DNA from: Actinomycetes bacterium
GTDB taxonomy: Bacteria; Actinomycetota; Actinomycetes; Actinomycetales; Dermatophilaceae
NCBI GenBank assembly: GCA_029778715.1
Contig: JAKOPT010000029.1
Span: 1-64,000 of the forward strand
Direction: 5' to 3'
DNA length: 64,000 nucleotides
The notes below the pieces were generated by a model. The model saw only the letters and a list, made by a program, of their open reading frames with translations, made no database searches and was not told where the DNA came from. Both the position numbers and the translations under genes were made by a program. The first letter of the stretch is position 1. Each line of letters opens with the position of its first letter. Positions 1 through 9,624 of this stretch are shown here, piece by piece.

Positions 1-360
1 CTCCCCCGTGGCCACCTCCCACACCCGCACCGTCCCATCAACACCGGCACTGACCACCCGCGACCCATCCGGCGCCCACGCCACCGCCCACACCGAGCCG
101 GCGTGCCCACCCCACCGGCCCACACACTCCCCCGTGGCCACCTCCCACACCCGCACCGTCCCATCAACACCGGCACTGACCACCCGCGACCCATCCGGCG
201 CCCACGCCACCGCCAACACCGAGCCGGTGTGCCCACCCCACCGGCCCACACACTCCCCCGTGGCCACCTCCCACACCCGCACCGTCCCATCAGCACCGGC
301 ACTGACCACCCGCGACCCATCCGGCGCCCACGCCACGCCCCGCCAGGCGTTGCTCCTCGG
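1..360 (-). repeat. 126-bp tandem WD40-coding repeats
   Basis: Near-identical units begin at 1, 127 and 253, each encoding a 42-residue WD40 blade with AWAPDGSRVVSAG and DGTVRVWEVATGE. Only a few bases differ between units. The array continues past the left edge, so the repeat number is unknown. Such identity suggests recent expansion or gene conversion. Confidence 0.9.
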
Positions 361-3300
361 CAACCCCGTCCAGACCAGTCGCTCCGGTGAGTTCGACGCG
401 ATCCGTGCCGACCGGACCCCGATCGGCAGCCGGGCCGGCTCCACGACGCCGACCAGGACCGGAGGCTTTCCGACGGTCACGGACAAATCGGCACCCGTGA
501 GGTCCGAACGGACAAAGGCCGCGCTCGTGAAATCTGCCCCTGCGCACTCGAGGTTCACAAGCCGGCTGTCCGAGAAGGTGGCCTGCGCTGCGCGGGCCCG
601 GTCGAGCTCGGCCCCGGTGAGGTCGACATGCCGGAACGCCGCCGACCGCAAGTTCGCATCCCGCAGGTGAGCGCCCCGCAAGTCCAGCGGGGAACCGGCC
701 GCGGGACCGCAGACGAGCACCTCGGACAGATCCGCGTGCCGCAGGTCCATGCGGGCCAAGGATGGTGTGGGCCACCCGCCATTGGCCGCGGCCACGGCAT
801 ACTGCAGAATCACCCGCGAGACGCGGCCGCCACGCTCCCGGCCCCACGAGGTGAGCCGTGCGAGCAACTCGGAGCCGCCTCGTTCGGCGAGGAGTTGCCC
901 AAGGAACCCCAGCGTCTCGGGCGAAGGGACCTCGATGTCCCACGCACCCGGGTCGTCCGCCTTGATGGCCGCGAACAGGTGGCATGCATGGAAGTACTCC
1001 CTCAGGGAGGTGTGCGCGAAGCGGAAGCCGCTGCCCTCCGAGCCGTCGATCCGAGCCAGGAAGGTCGCCGTGCGCAGATCCTCTTCGAGTTGGTCCGGGT
1101 GCAATCGCGCATAGCGGCGCGCCAGGCGTGGCGACGTTTCCAGCCACTCGTGCATCCAGTCCTCGAGCGCCGTGACGTCGAGGAGCCCGGCGCCGGCGCC
1201 GTGCAGGTGGGCGGCGAGGTGCTCGGCGAGGTCGATCTTGTCGTCCGGGCGTAGGTGGTGCTTCCCGGCGTCGCGCTCCAACCAGCGCGTCACCATCCGC
1301 CGATAGAGGGTCACCCCATAGACCGGCCGCCCGGCCGCCCGATCCGCCTCGATCTCGGGCAGGAACTGGCTGACCAACTGCAGGGTATACGGGCGGTGGG
1401 TCAGGTCGGTGAGGTCGTGGACGCTGCGGAGCATCTCGAGAACTTCCTCCGGCCTACTGCCCGGGACCGCTGCGGCTAGATAGGCCACGATCTGAGCCTC
1501 GGTCAGCGGCATAAGGACGAGGGATCGATAGGCATCCTCCCGGAGATTGCCCCGCTCCTGACCAACGAAGTGGTTCGATTGCTCGCGCAGCGTGCGGAAG
1601 TAGTGCGTGCGACACGTGACGAGCACCCGCGCCCTGCCGGTCAGGGCGCGCTGCTCCTCGACGGTCGCGAGCAGCGTGCGCGTCAACGTCTGCCCGTCTC
1701 CGGCGTCGAGTTTGACGAGCAGCTCGTCGAGGCCGTCGAAGATCACGACGACACTGGACTTGAGCCACCCCAGCACGCTCGCCCAGGTGTATGCCGCCGG
1801 GTCCTCGTCGGCGGCCCAGCCGCGCTTCATACATTCCTCGACGACCTGGGCGAGGGTAGGGACACCCTTGTCCAGGCCGGTCACCGAGCGGAGGTCGAAG
1901 TAGAGCACGGCGGGCCGAGCGGGATCGTCCTCGCGTTTGGACTCTAGCTCGCGGGCCAATCGCTGAGCCGTCACCGTCTTGCCCATCCCGTATTCCCCGA
2001 GGAGCGCGAACACGGGAGGGCCATCGGGCGCTTCGACCCAGTCGTGGAGCGCCGTCATCACGTCGACGCCGTCGCCAGCGGCGGGCCCACGACCCTGACT
2101 CACATCGTCCTTGTCCATAGTCGACGGCATCCCTAGGGGGTCACTGATGAGCACGGCTGGGTCGATGGTTTCCAGGTCCTTCATGCGCATCCGGCGCACC
2201 GAGGGCGCACCTGGGGGTGTCCGCCGATCGCCGCCGGACGGCATACGCGACCATTGGCCGCGGTCGACAGGGGGGCACTCACGCAGAATCTCCGCGACCA
2301 CCGCAACGGCATTGTCGGCGGCATCGCGTTGGTCTCGGTCCTTGGTGGCGCTGCCTTTGTGACCGTCCGCCCAGTCGCAGATCCCCTTGACCACGACCCA
2401 GTCGACCTTGGCGTCGTCGGCCGCTAGCGCGAGCCCGACCCCCTCCATCTCACCTCCGACGACCTTGTGGGGGACGAGGCGAATGAGACTGTCGCGATAG
2501 TCCTGGTCATCGACCAACTTGTTCCCGCTGAGCAGCACGCCCGGTCGAACCGTGGGCCATTGGGTGCCCGCGTGACACTGCTGCTGGTCGCAGGTGAGGA
2601 CTCGCTGGACGAGCCACTCGGATGCGGGACGGGGTATGCCGCGCAACGCCAGGTCACCGCCGGGGTTAACTCGTGCGAACTCGTAGCCCTGGACCGCCTC
2701 GCTGACGAGGACATCGCCGATGTCCTGGTTCTCCTTATCGACCCCGAAGGCAATGCCGACACCGATAACGGCCGCCGGCTGCCAGGCAGCGATCGCCTTG
2801 CTGGTTGATAGTTGGGAGTAGTCCTCGCCCTGACGACTGACCAGATGGACCAGACGCCATCCGTTGTGAACGCCCAACAGCGAAAAGGAGCGCCCACCGC
2901 GCTGTTCGGTGATCGGCTGGGCCTCGCGGCCGAAGCGACCCAGCACGGCCGCTGTCTCGTGCTCGTTGTACGTGATGAGCACGACCACGGGCTCGTTCGG
3001 ATCCGTGCCCCGGCTGTCGACAAGCCGATCCGCCGGGATCGAATCCAATTCGGTCGTCCTAGCGGCAGGAGGCGCCGAGACGGGGCCCTCGAACCACACG
3101 AAGCGCTTCGTGGGACCACCGCTCTTGGCGATCGTGACCCGGATTCGCAGCGGGTTTCCCCTGCTCTCGGCGAGTTCGTTGAGTTGGGTCGTGAGCCGGT
3201 TGAGGCTCTTGTTTGCACTCGAGGTAGAAGTGAACGGGAAGAGGGCCTCATGGACCTGCGCAACCACTGCCCTTCCGGTGTCAGGATCGAGCAGAGCGAG

Positions 3301-3396
3301 GATGCGGTCCACATGCCCGGCCAGCGGGTCCTTGAGTTGGAGGCGCTTGACCGATTGCCTGGCGAAGTAGGGAGAGAGCCCGCGGTCGTCGCTCAT
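1..3396 (-). CDS. STAND NTPase: nucleosidase-like domain, NACHT, pentapeptide repeats, WD40 (cut by window edge)
   Basis: ATG at 3396 opens a frame of 1132 codons that runs off the left edge without a stop, so the C-terminus is missing. Residues about 135-345 form a purine-nucleoside phosphorylase/MTA-SAH nucleosidase-type domain (GVGIAFGVD, then GDVLVSEAV, GGEMEGVGL near 315-322, and VVKGICDWADG). A NACHT-type P-loop ATPase follows, with Walker A GEYGMGKT at 467-474 and Walker B FDGLDE with Asp554. Residues about 900-975 are pentapeptide repeats (LRGAHLRDANLRSAAF style). WD40 repeats begin near residue 1013 with a 126-bp period. In known families, nucleosidase-NACHT-WD40 proteins resemble fungal NLRs and bacterial Avs/bNACHT defence ATPases. 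The inferred role is a sensor (WD40) that triggers a nucleosidase effector. The first 110 residues are unrecognised. Confidence 0.85.
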   Translation of the reverse strand, partial: MSDDRGLSPYFARQSVKRLQLKDPLAGHVDRILALLDPDTGRAVVAQVHEALFPFTSTSSANKSLNRLTTQLNELAESRGNPLRIRVTIAKSGGPTKRFVWFEGPVSAPPAARTTELDSIPADRLVDSRGTDPNEPVVVLITYNEHETAAVLGRFGREAQPITEQRGGRSFSLLGVHNGWRLVHLVSRQGEDYSQLSTSKAIAAWQPAAVIGVGIAFGVDKENQDIGDVLVSEAVQGYEFARVNPGGDLALRGIPRPASEWLVQRVLTCDQQQCHAGTQWPTVRPGVLLSGNKLVDDQDYRDSLIRLVPHKVVGGEMEGVGLALAADDAKVDWVVVKGICDWADGHKGSATKDRDQRDAADNAVAVVAEILRECPPVDRGQWSRMPSGGDRRTPPGAPSVRRMRMKDLETIDPAVLISDPLGMPSTMDKDDVSQGRGPAAGDGVDVMTALHDWVEAPDGPPVFALLGEYGMGKTVTAQRLARELESKREDDPARPAVLYFDLRSVTGLDKGVPTLAQVVEECMKRGWAADEDPAAYTWASVLGWLKSSVVVIFDGLDELLVKLDAGDGQTLTRTLLATVEEQRALTGRARVLVTCRTHYFRTLREQSNHFVGQERGNLREDAYRSLVLMPLTEAQIVAYLAAAVPGSRPEEVLEMLRSVHDLTDLTHRPYTLQLVSQFLPEIEADRAAGRPVYGVTLYRRMVTRWLERDAGKHHLRPDDKIDLAEHLAAHLHGAGAGLLDVTALEDWMHEWLETSPRLARRYARLHPDQLEEDLRTATFLARIDGSEGSGFRFAHTSLREYFHACHLFAAIKADDPGAWDIEVPSPETLGFLGQLLAERGGSELLARLTSWGRERGGRVSRVILQYAVAAANGGWPTPSLARMDLRHADLSEVLVCGPAAGSPLDLRGAHLRDANLRSAAFRHVDLTGAELDRARAAQATFSDSRLVNLECAGADFTSAAFVRSDLTGADLSVTVGKPPVLVGVVEPARLPIGVRSARIASNSPERLVWTGLPRSNAWRGVAWAPDGSRVVSAGADGTVRVWEVATGECVGRWGGHTGSVLAVAWAPDGSRVVSAGVDGTVRVWEVATGECVGRWGGHAGSVWAVAWAPDGSRVVSAGVDGTVRVWEVATGE

Positions 3397-3751
3397 GACC
3401 CTGACGCTACTCCTCGTGGAAGCCCATGTGTCGTTAAGGTCTGATAGAAGTCTGAAACATCGCCGTTTCGTTTCCGGCGGGCCCTTCAGCGGCCCGTTGA
3501 TGCGCGCGGAGTTTCGCCGGCAGACGGCGAAGACGGCGACTCAGGGGTAACCCGCTCACCGGATCACGTGGGGGCTTCGGGACGCCGCTGGGTGGGCGGA
3601 GTGAGCGCATGCCGGGACTCGGGCGGGTTCGGCGCGAAGAGGGGAAGTGCCGTTCATGGCTCCGCGGCACTCGGAATCAATCGGAAAACGCGAGCGTGAC
3701 ATCTCAGCCATCGTGCACGGAAACCGCGAATGAGCAGCGGATTCATTCTTG
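3397..3751. other. Intergenic stretch without a recognised gene
   Basis: About 355 bp between the STAND gene start and tRNA-Gly. Short frames here have no recognisable protein signature. It probably holds the STAND promoter (minus strand) and downstream sequence of the tRNA. I see no clear promoter boxes or hairpin. Confidence 0.5.
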
Positions 3752-3825
3752 TGGAGCCGATGACGGGAATCGAACCCGCGTGTCCAGCTTGGGAAGCTGG
3801 CGCTCTACCATTGAGCTACATCGGC
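3752..3825 (-). tRNA. tRNA-Gly (anticodon CCC)
   Basis: On the minus strand the 74-nt sequence folds as a cloverleaf. The acceptor stem is GCCGATG/CATCGGC. The anticodon stem is CCAGC/GCTGG with loop TTCCCAA, placing CCC complementary to bases 3791-3793. The T arm carries GGTTCGATTCC. The 3' CCA is encoded (3752-3754). It reads GGG glycine codons. It lies between the STAND gene and a VapBC module. No duplicated tRNA 3' end that would mark an integration site was seen nearby. Confidence 0.97.
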
Positions 3826-3938
3826 GCGGCCCGCGCGGGCGATTCCGCCAGGCAGCCCCCGCAGTCTAACCCAGTCCCGCGCCACTCCACGTCAGCGGCC
3901 AGACACCGGCGGCAGCCCCGCGGCCACTCTCCGCAGCC

Positions 3939-4433
3939 TCACCCCTCGGTGGCTGCTTCCCCGTCGACAGACTCAGCGAGCGCGCCCTCGTCGCTTCGCA
4001 GCGGCAGATCGACGGGGCGCGCCCACCGGACCCCCGGCAACCGCGCAAAGTCGTTGTCCCAGGAGACGACCGTCGCACGGTGTTCGCGCGCGATCGCCCC
4101 GAGGACGGCGTCGTTGACGAGGTTGCCGCCGGTGCCGACCTCCTCGAGAATCTCGGTCATGAGGTCGAGGTGGCGCGGACCGGGGTGGAGCAGGACGGAG
4201 AAGTCGGTGGCGAGCCAGGCCCGGACCGAACCCAACGCTTGAGATACGGTCAGCGGCCGCGGCAGGACGCCTGGTTTCGTCGTCAACCGCACGTATGCCG
4301 TGAGCACCAGTGTCGTGAAGCCGACCCGATCGCCTCCGCTCAGGGCGCCGTCCAGCCAGTCCCTCGAGGCGTCGTGATGACGACTGTCGGCGTTGACGGC
4401 ATACAACAAGACGTTGGCGTCCACCAGCTTCAT
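3939..4433 (-). CDS. vapC: VapC-type PIN-domain ribonuclease toxin
   Basis: 164 residues. PIN-domain toxins cleave RNA, often tRNA, with a metal held by clustered acidic residues. Visible are [13 protein letters not shown] (Asp5), [11 protein letters not shown] (central Asp) and [16 protein letters not shown] (C-terminal Asp pair). The usual Glu of the helix read here as [12 protein letters not shown] is replaced by Thr. The second VapC of the window (45806-46363) keeps Glu there (SELVLSAF), so activity could be altered. The gene overlaps the upstream antitoxin by 4 bp, the normal coupled arrangement. A tail of about 20 residues rich in Glu and Ala follows the PIN core. Confidence 0.88.
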   Translation of the reverse strand: MKLVDANVLLYAVNADSRHHDASRDWLDGALSGGDRVGFTTLVLTAYVRLTTKPGVLPRPLTVSQALGSVRAWLATDFSVLLHPGPRHLDLMTEILEEVGTGGNLVNDAVLGAIAREHRATVVSWDNDFARLPGVRWARPVDLPLRSDEGALAESVDGEAATEG

Positions 4434-4684
4434 TGACCGCGCTCCATGCGCCGGAGGAGCTCCTCGTCTTCGAGGTCACCCGCCAGTTGCAGGGCACGAT
4501 CCAGCGAGACCAAGGGGACACCGAGGTGGTGAGTTTGGGTGCGGAACCTGGCGGCCCGAGGACGGGACTGAGCGCCGGCCCGCACGGCATCGTTGAGGGC
4601 CTGCTTGAACCCCACCCCCCGCTCGGCCATCAGGCGCCGCACGGCGGCCTCGACATCGGGGTCCAAGGTCACCGTCGTGCGCAT
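4430..4684 (-). CDS. vapB: VapB-type ribbon-helix-helix antitoxin
   Basis: 84 residues. The N-terminus [19 protein letters not shown] is a typical ribbon-helix-helix strand and first helix, which dimerises and binds the operon operator. The C-terminal part ([20 protein letters not shown]) is acidic and should wrap the toxin active site. It is the first gene of the pair and overlaps vapC by 4 bp, so it is translated first, as expected for an antitoxin. Autorepression is inferred from the family; no clear operator palindrome was identified upstream of 4684. Confidence 0.88.
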   Translation of the reverse strand: MRTTVTLDPDVEAAVRRLMAERGVGFKQALNDAVRAGAQSRPRAARFRTQTHHLGVPLVSLDRALQLAGDLEDEELLRRMERGQ

Positions 4685-4792
4685 TCCTCCATCATGGCAT
4701 CAATGTCATTGATAGCACAGCATCACACCGCCGGGCACAGCGTCCAGCGAGCGGACGGCATACCAGACCGGTGGCGGGCTACCCTGGCGAAC

Positions 4793-5368
4793 GTGCTGCT
4801 CTCCGACCGCGACATCCGAGCCGAAATCGATGCCGGGCGGGTCGTGCTCGACCCGTGGGAGCCGACCATGGTCCAACCGAGCAGCGTCGACGTGCGCCTC
4901 GACAAGTTCTTCCGGCTCTTCGACAACCACAAGTACCCCGTCATCGACCCCGCCCAGGACCAGCCCGACCTCACCCGCCTGGTCGAGGTCGAGGACGGCG
5001 AGGGGTTCGTGCTGCACCCCGGCGAGTTCGTCCTCGGCTCGACCCTGGAGGCGGTCACGCTCCCCGACGACCTCGCGGCCCGCGTCGAAGGCAAGTCCAG
5101 CCTGGGCCGGCTCGGGCTGCTCACACACGCGACGGCGGGGTTCGTCGACCCGGGGTTCAGCGGGCACGTCACCCTCGAACTGTCCAACGTCGCCACCCTC
5201 CCGATCCGGCTCTGGCCGGGGATGAAGATCGGGCAGTTGTGCTTCATCCGCCTCTCCAGCCCTGCCGAGAACCCTTACGGCTCAGCGGCATACGGGTCCC
5301 ACTATCAAGGCCAGCGGGGGCCGACGGCCAGCCGCAGTCACCAGAACTTCCACCGGACCCCGGTGTGA
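4793..5368 (+). CDS. dcd: dCTP deaminase (probably the bifunctional dUMP-forming type)
   Basis: 191 residues from GTG 4793, matching the usual 189-193; longer upstream frames only add non-homologous residues across the vapB start. It converts dCTP to dUTP, and in mycobacterial homologues on to dUMP, for dTMP synthesis. Signature stretches are [54 protein letters not shown] and the C-terminal lid [11 protein letters not shown]. The lid and the HATAG loop resemble the M. tuberculosis bifunctional enzyme, so I favour that activity. Only 7 bp separate it from cutA. The ribosome-binding site before the GTG is weak. Confidence 0.93.
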   Translation: MLLSDRDIRAEIDAGRVVLDPWEPTMVQPSSVDVRLDKFFRLFDNHKYPVIDPAQDQPDLTRLVEVEDGEGFVLHPGEFVLGSTLEAVTLPDDLAARVEGKSSLGRLGLLTHATAGFVDPGFSGHVTLELSNVATLPIRLWPGMKIGQLCFIRLSSPAENPYGSAAYGSHYQGQRGPTASRSHQNFHRTPV

Positions 5369-5375
5369 GGGCGGC

Positions 5376-5699
5376 GTGAACCCGCCCGAGGCGGTCGAGG
5401 TCCACATCAGCGCCCCCGACGCCGCCCTCGCCGAGACCATCGCGCGGGCTCTGGTCGCCGACCGCCTCGCCGCCTGCGTCCAGATCGTCCCCGACCTCAC
5501 GAGCATCTACCGCTGGGAGGGCGCCGTCGAGACCGCGACCGAGGTGCTGCTGCTCGCGAAGTCGAGCACACGGCATACGGACCGGTTGTTCGACCGCGTC
5601 CGGGACCTCCACCCGTACGCCGTGCCCGAAATCCTCGCCATCCCCGTGGTCGCCATCGACCCCCCGTATGCCGCCTGGCTGGCCGCCGAACTCGCCTGA
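5376..5699 (+). CDS. cutA: CutA1 divalent-cation tolerance protein
   Basis: 107 residues, normal for the trimeric CutA1 family. It starts at GTG 5376, 7 bp after dcd. Family features are ALAETIARALVADRLAACVQ (helix and conserved Cys region), ITSIYRWEG-like LTSIYRWEG, and the C-terminal HPYAVPEILAIPV. CutA proteins are linked to copper and other divalent metal tolerance, but their biochemical role is not settled. Cytoplasmic, with no signal peptide. It is probably co-transcribed with dcd, although no functional link is obvious. It ends facing the thiolase on the other strand. Confidence 0.93.
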   Translation: MNPPEAVEVHISAPDAALAETIARALVADRLAACVQIVPDLTSIYRWEGAVETATEVLLLAKSSTRHTDRLFDRVRDLHPYAVPEILAIPVVAIDPPYAAWLAAELA

Positions 5700-5742
5700 G
5701 CCCCCGCTGCGCGCCTAGCCACGCAGCGGGGACGCAGAGGAC

Positions 5743-6909
5743 TCAGAGGAGTTCGAGGATGGTGGCGTTGGCCATGCCGCCGCCCTCGCACATCGACTGC
5801 AGGCCATAGCGGATGCCGTGATCGCGCATGTGATGGACCATCGTCGTCATCAGCCGCGCGCCCGACCCGCCGAGCGGATGCCCGAGGGCGATGGCGCCGC
5901 CGTTGACGTTGAACCGCTCGGGGTCGGCGCCCAGGGTTCGCAACCAGGCCAGCGACACCGAGGCGAAGGCTTCGTTGATCTCGAAGACGCCGATGTCGTC
6001 GAGGGTGAGCCCGGAGCGCCGCAGGGCCAGCTGAGTCGCGGGGATCGGCCCCTCGAGCATGGTGATCGGGTCGGCGCCGATGACGACGGCGGTGTGGACG
6101 CGGGCCATCGGCGTCCACCCGTGGGCCGCGGCAATCTCGCTCGTCGTGAGAAGCAGGGCCGCGGCCCCGTCACTGATCTGGGAAGCGTTGCCCGCCGAGA
6201 CCACGCCGTCGGCCTGGAACGGTGTCGGCAGGGTCGCGAGTTTCTCCACCGTGCCGCCGCGGCGGACCCCCTGGTCGGTGTCGAACACCACGCTCGCCCC
6301 GGTCTCGTCGCGCACCTCCATCGGCTCGATCTGGCCGACGAACCGGCCCTCGTCGATGGCCCGCGCCGCCTTGGCATGCGACTCCAGGGCATGCTCGTCG
6401 AGGTCGGTGCGGCTCAGGCCGTACTTGACGGCGATCATCTCGGCGCCGACGCCCTGGTCGAAGAAGTGGTGGTCGTAGCGTTCCCCGACCATCGGGCCAT
6501 AGGGCGCGCCATAGGTCCCGCCGAGCCACGTCGACCCCAGCGGCACCCGGCTCATCGACTCCACCCCACCGGCGACCGCAATGTCGTAGTGCCCGGCGAC
6601 GATCCCTGCTGCGGCGAAGTGGACCGCCTGCTGGGAGGACCCGCACTGCCGGTCGATGGTGACCCCGGGGATGGCTTCGGGCCACCCGGCGGCGAGCACG
6701 GCATACCGGCCAATGCACGCGGCCTGCTCCCCCACCTGCGAGACGCACCCCCAAATGACGTCGTCCACCTCGGCGGGATCGAGGCCCGCGCGCCGGGCCA
6801 AGGCCTGCAACACCAGCCCCGAGAGGTCCGTGGGGTGAATCCCCGAGAGGGCCCCGCCGCGCTTCCCGATGGGGGTCCGGACGGCTTCGACAATGACGGC
6901 GTCGCGCAT
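5743..6909 (-). CDS. Thiolase family acetyl-CoA acyltransferase
   Basis: 388 residues starting at ATG 6909, preceded by AAGGAGAG; the open frame upstream lacks homology. Thiolases condense or cleave acyl-CoAs in fatty-acid degradation or acetoacetyl-CoA formation. The nucleophilic Cys is in DRQCGSSQQAVHFA, the active-site His in GHPLGGSG, and the second Cys in SMCEGGGM. The N-terminus MRDAVIVEAVRTPIGKRGG is diagnostic. No other beta-oxidation genes are adjacent, so the physiological substrate cannot be told from context. It reads toward cutA. Confidence 0.94.
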   Translation of the reverse strand: MRDAVIVEAVRTPIGKRGGALSGIHPTDLSGLVLQALARRAGLDPAEVDDVIWGCVSQVGEQAACIGRYAVLAAGWPEAIPGVTIDRQCGSSQQAVHFAAAGIVAGHYDIAVAGGVESMSRVPLGSTWLGGTYGAPYGPMVGERYDHHFFDQGVGAEMIAVKYGLSRTDLDEHALESHAKAARAIDEGRFVGQIEPMEVRDETGASVVFDTDQGVRRGGTVEKLATLPTPFQADGVVSAGNASQISDGAAALLLTTSEIAAAHGWTPMARVHTAVVIGADPITMLEGPIPATQLALRRSGLTLDDIGVFEINEAFASVSLAWLRTLGADPERFNVNGGAIALGHPLGGSGARLMTTMVHHMRDHGIRYGLQSMCEGGGMANATILELL

Positions 6910-7086
6910 GATCTCTCCTTGGTGTTCGCTCCCCCACCGTATGCCGCCCCACCCCCATCCGCCCGCCGGGGTACTCCCAAGCCGGTCCCCGAGCGGCCTG
7001 GCATCGGCGGGAGCGATGCAGTTCACTGAGGCTCGGCGTTGGCTGCGACTGGCTCCCCGGCCCGACCCAAGGAGTGTGGCACAAGT

Positions 7087-7104
7087 GGTACCAATAATGG
7101 TACC
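7087..7104. promoter_or_regulatory. Candidate operator of the hicAB operon
   Basis: GGTACC-AATAAT-GGTACC lies 8 bp before the hicA start: two palindromic hexamers 6 bp apart, forming both an inverted and a direct repeat. AT-rich sequence is rare here. HicB proteins with a C-terminal ribbon-helix-helix commonly repress their own operon, so this is the likely binding site. That role is inferred. Confidence 0.5.
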
Positions 7105-7112
7105 GTCAGAGG

Positions 7113-7361
7113 GTGGCCAGCATCGAGCGGATACTCGCAGCGATGCGCGCCCACCCCGTCAACGTGAGGTATGCCGACCTGGCGAAGGTCTGCGAGCACT
7201 ATTTCGGACCTCCCCGCACCACCCGCGGGTCACACGCTGTGTACAAGACGCCGTGGCCCGGTGACCCACGTGTCAACATCCAAAACGTCAACGGCAGAGC
7301 CAAGGCGTACCAGGTGCGGCAAGTCCTCGCCGCGATCGACAAGAAGGAGGCCGGCACATGA
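7113..7361 (+). CDS. hicA: HicA-type mRNA interferase toxin
   Basis: 82 residues from GTG 7113. HicA toxins are small double-stranded-RNA-binding-fold proteins that cleave mRNA. The catalytic His is in RTTRGSHAVYKTPWPGDP, followed by the strand RVNIQNVNGRAKAYQVRQVLAAI, as in the family. The N-terminal helix (IERILAAMRAHPVNVRYADLAKVCEHYFG) is somewhat longer than in the shortest HicA proteins. The toxin gene comes first and overlaps hicB by 4 bp, the usual hicAB order. A probable operator is at 7087-7104. Confidence 0.85.
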   Translation: MASIERILAAMRAHPVNVRYADLAKVCEHYFGPPRTTRGSHAVYKTPWPGDPRVNIQNVNGRAKAYQVRQVLAAIDKKEAGT

Positions 7362-7702
7362 GCACCGAGCGCGTTGACATCGCCCACTACACCTACCGCG
7401 TGGCCTGGTCACCGGAGGACATGGAGTTCGTCGGCACCTGCGTCGAGTTTCCGTCGCTGTCATGGCTGTCCACCACTCAGGACGAGACGCTCAGCGGCAT
7501 CCGCGACCTCGTGCGGGACGTCGTGGGTGATTTGGAGGCCAGCGGCGAGCCGATCCCGGAGCCGCTGTCGTCGCGCACCTACTCCGGCAAGTTCAACCTG
7601 CGCGTGGGTCAACAGCTGCATCGCAAGCTCGCCATGGCCGCCGCCGAGGAACGCCTCAGTCTCAACCAATACGTCGTTCGCCAGTTGAGCAACGCCTCCT
7701 GA
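7358..7702 (+). CDS. hicB: HicB-type antitoxin with C-terminal ribbon-helix-helix
   Basis: 114 residues. The N-terminal half (YTYRVAWSPEDMEFVGTCVEFPSLSWLSTTQDETLSGI) is the HicB partial RNase-H-like fold that covers HicA. The C-terminal part GKFNLRVGQQLHRKLAMAAA plus LSLNQYVVRQL is a ribbon-helix-helix DNA-binding domain. It therefore both neutralises HicA and probably represses the operon at 7087-7104. It begins 4 bp inside hicA. Following it, 7703-7864 holds the promoter region of the ABC importer. Confidence 0.88.
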   Translation: MSTERVDIAHYTYRVAWSPEDMEFVGTCVEFPSLSWLSTTQDETLSGIRDLVRDVVGDLEASGEPIPEPLSSRTYSGKFNLRVGQQLHRKLAMAAAEERLSLNQYVVRQLSNAS

Positions 7703-7864
7703 CTGAGCGCCGCGCGCAGGAGGATGCTGCGCGTCGTCCGCCGGGGGAGGCCGGTTCGCCCCGCGGCAGGGGCGGCGGGTTGCCACCACGCGGCGGCGCC
7801 TCCCCGGCTCCGGCGGGGCCAGCCGTTAGGTTGGGGCACGGAGTTTCCTGCGTAAGGGGTCCCA

Positions 7865-8949
<1,085 letters not shown>

Positions 8950-8953
<4 letters not shown>

Positions 8954-9624
8954 CCTGGTTCCTCGACCACTGGGACGAGGTCATCACCCTGGCCCGTCAG
9001 CACGCCGTCCTCGCCGCCCTCCCCCTCGCCGTCGGCTTCCTCCTCGCCCTCCCCCTGGGCTGGGCCGCGCGCCGGTGGCGGACGGCATACCCCATCCTCG
9101 TGACGGCCTCGGGACTGCTCTACACAATCCCGTCGCTTGCCCTCTTCGTGCTGCTGCCGCTGGTCCTTGGCACCCGCATCCTCGACCCGCTCAACGTCGT
9201 CGTCGCCATGACGATCTACACGGTGGCGCTGCTCGTGCGGACCGTGGCCGATGCTCTCGGGGCGGTGCCGGAGGGGGTGCGGTCGGCGGCGGTCGCTCTC
9301 GGATATCGCGCCCCCCGGCGGTTCATGACCGTCGAGTTGCCGCTCGCGGTGCCCGTGCTCGTCGCCGGCCTGCGGGTGGCCGCGGTGAGCAACGTGAGCA
9401 TCGTCAGCGTCGCCTCCCTCATCGGGGTGACCCAACTCGGCGATCTGCTCACCGACGGCTACAACCGGGCCATCGGCGGCGAACTCATCACCGGCATCCT
9501 CGCCTGCCTCGTGTTGGCGCTGCTCTTCGACGTCACCTTGCAGGGGCTCGGGCGACTGCTCACCCCATGGGTGCGTGTCGAACAGGCGCGCGGCCGCCCG
9601 GTCACGAAGGGGGCGGCGGCGTGA
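8950..9624 (+). CDS. Betaine/choline ABC importer permease 1 (OpuCB-like)
   Basis: 224 residues, a normal length, with about five membrane segments (for example VLAALPLAVGFLLALPLGW and TIYTVALLVRTVADALGAV). The EAA-type coupling loop that contacts the ATPase is visible as AVALGYRAPRRFMTVELPLAVPVLVAGLRVA. It starts with ATG overlapping the ATPase stop and its own stop overlaps the next permease by 4 bp. Two non-identical permeases in one operon match the OpuC/ProW-like layout of Gram-positive carnitine and choline importers. Confidence 0.9.

Noticed and set aside
3752-3825. tRNA-Gly or tRNA-Ser as the attachment site of an integrated island
   Set aside because: No second copy of either tRNA 3' end and no integrase were seen in the window.
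4433-4792. N-terminal extension of dcd
   Set aside because: The upstream codons overlap vapB in antisense and show no homology. GTG 4793 gives the family length.
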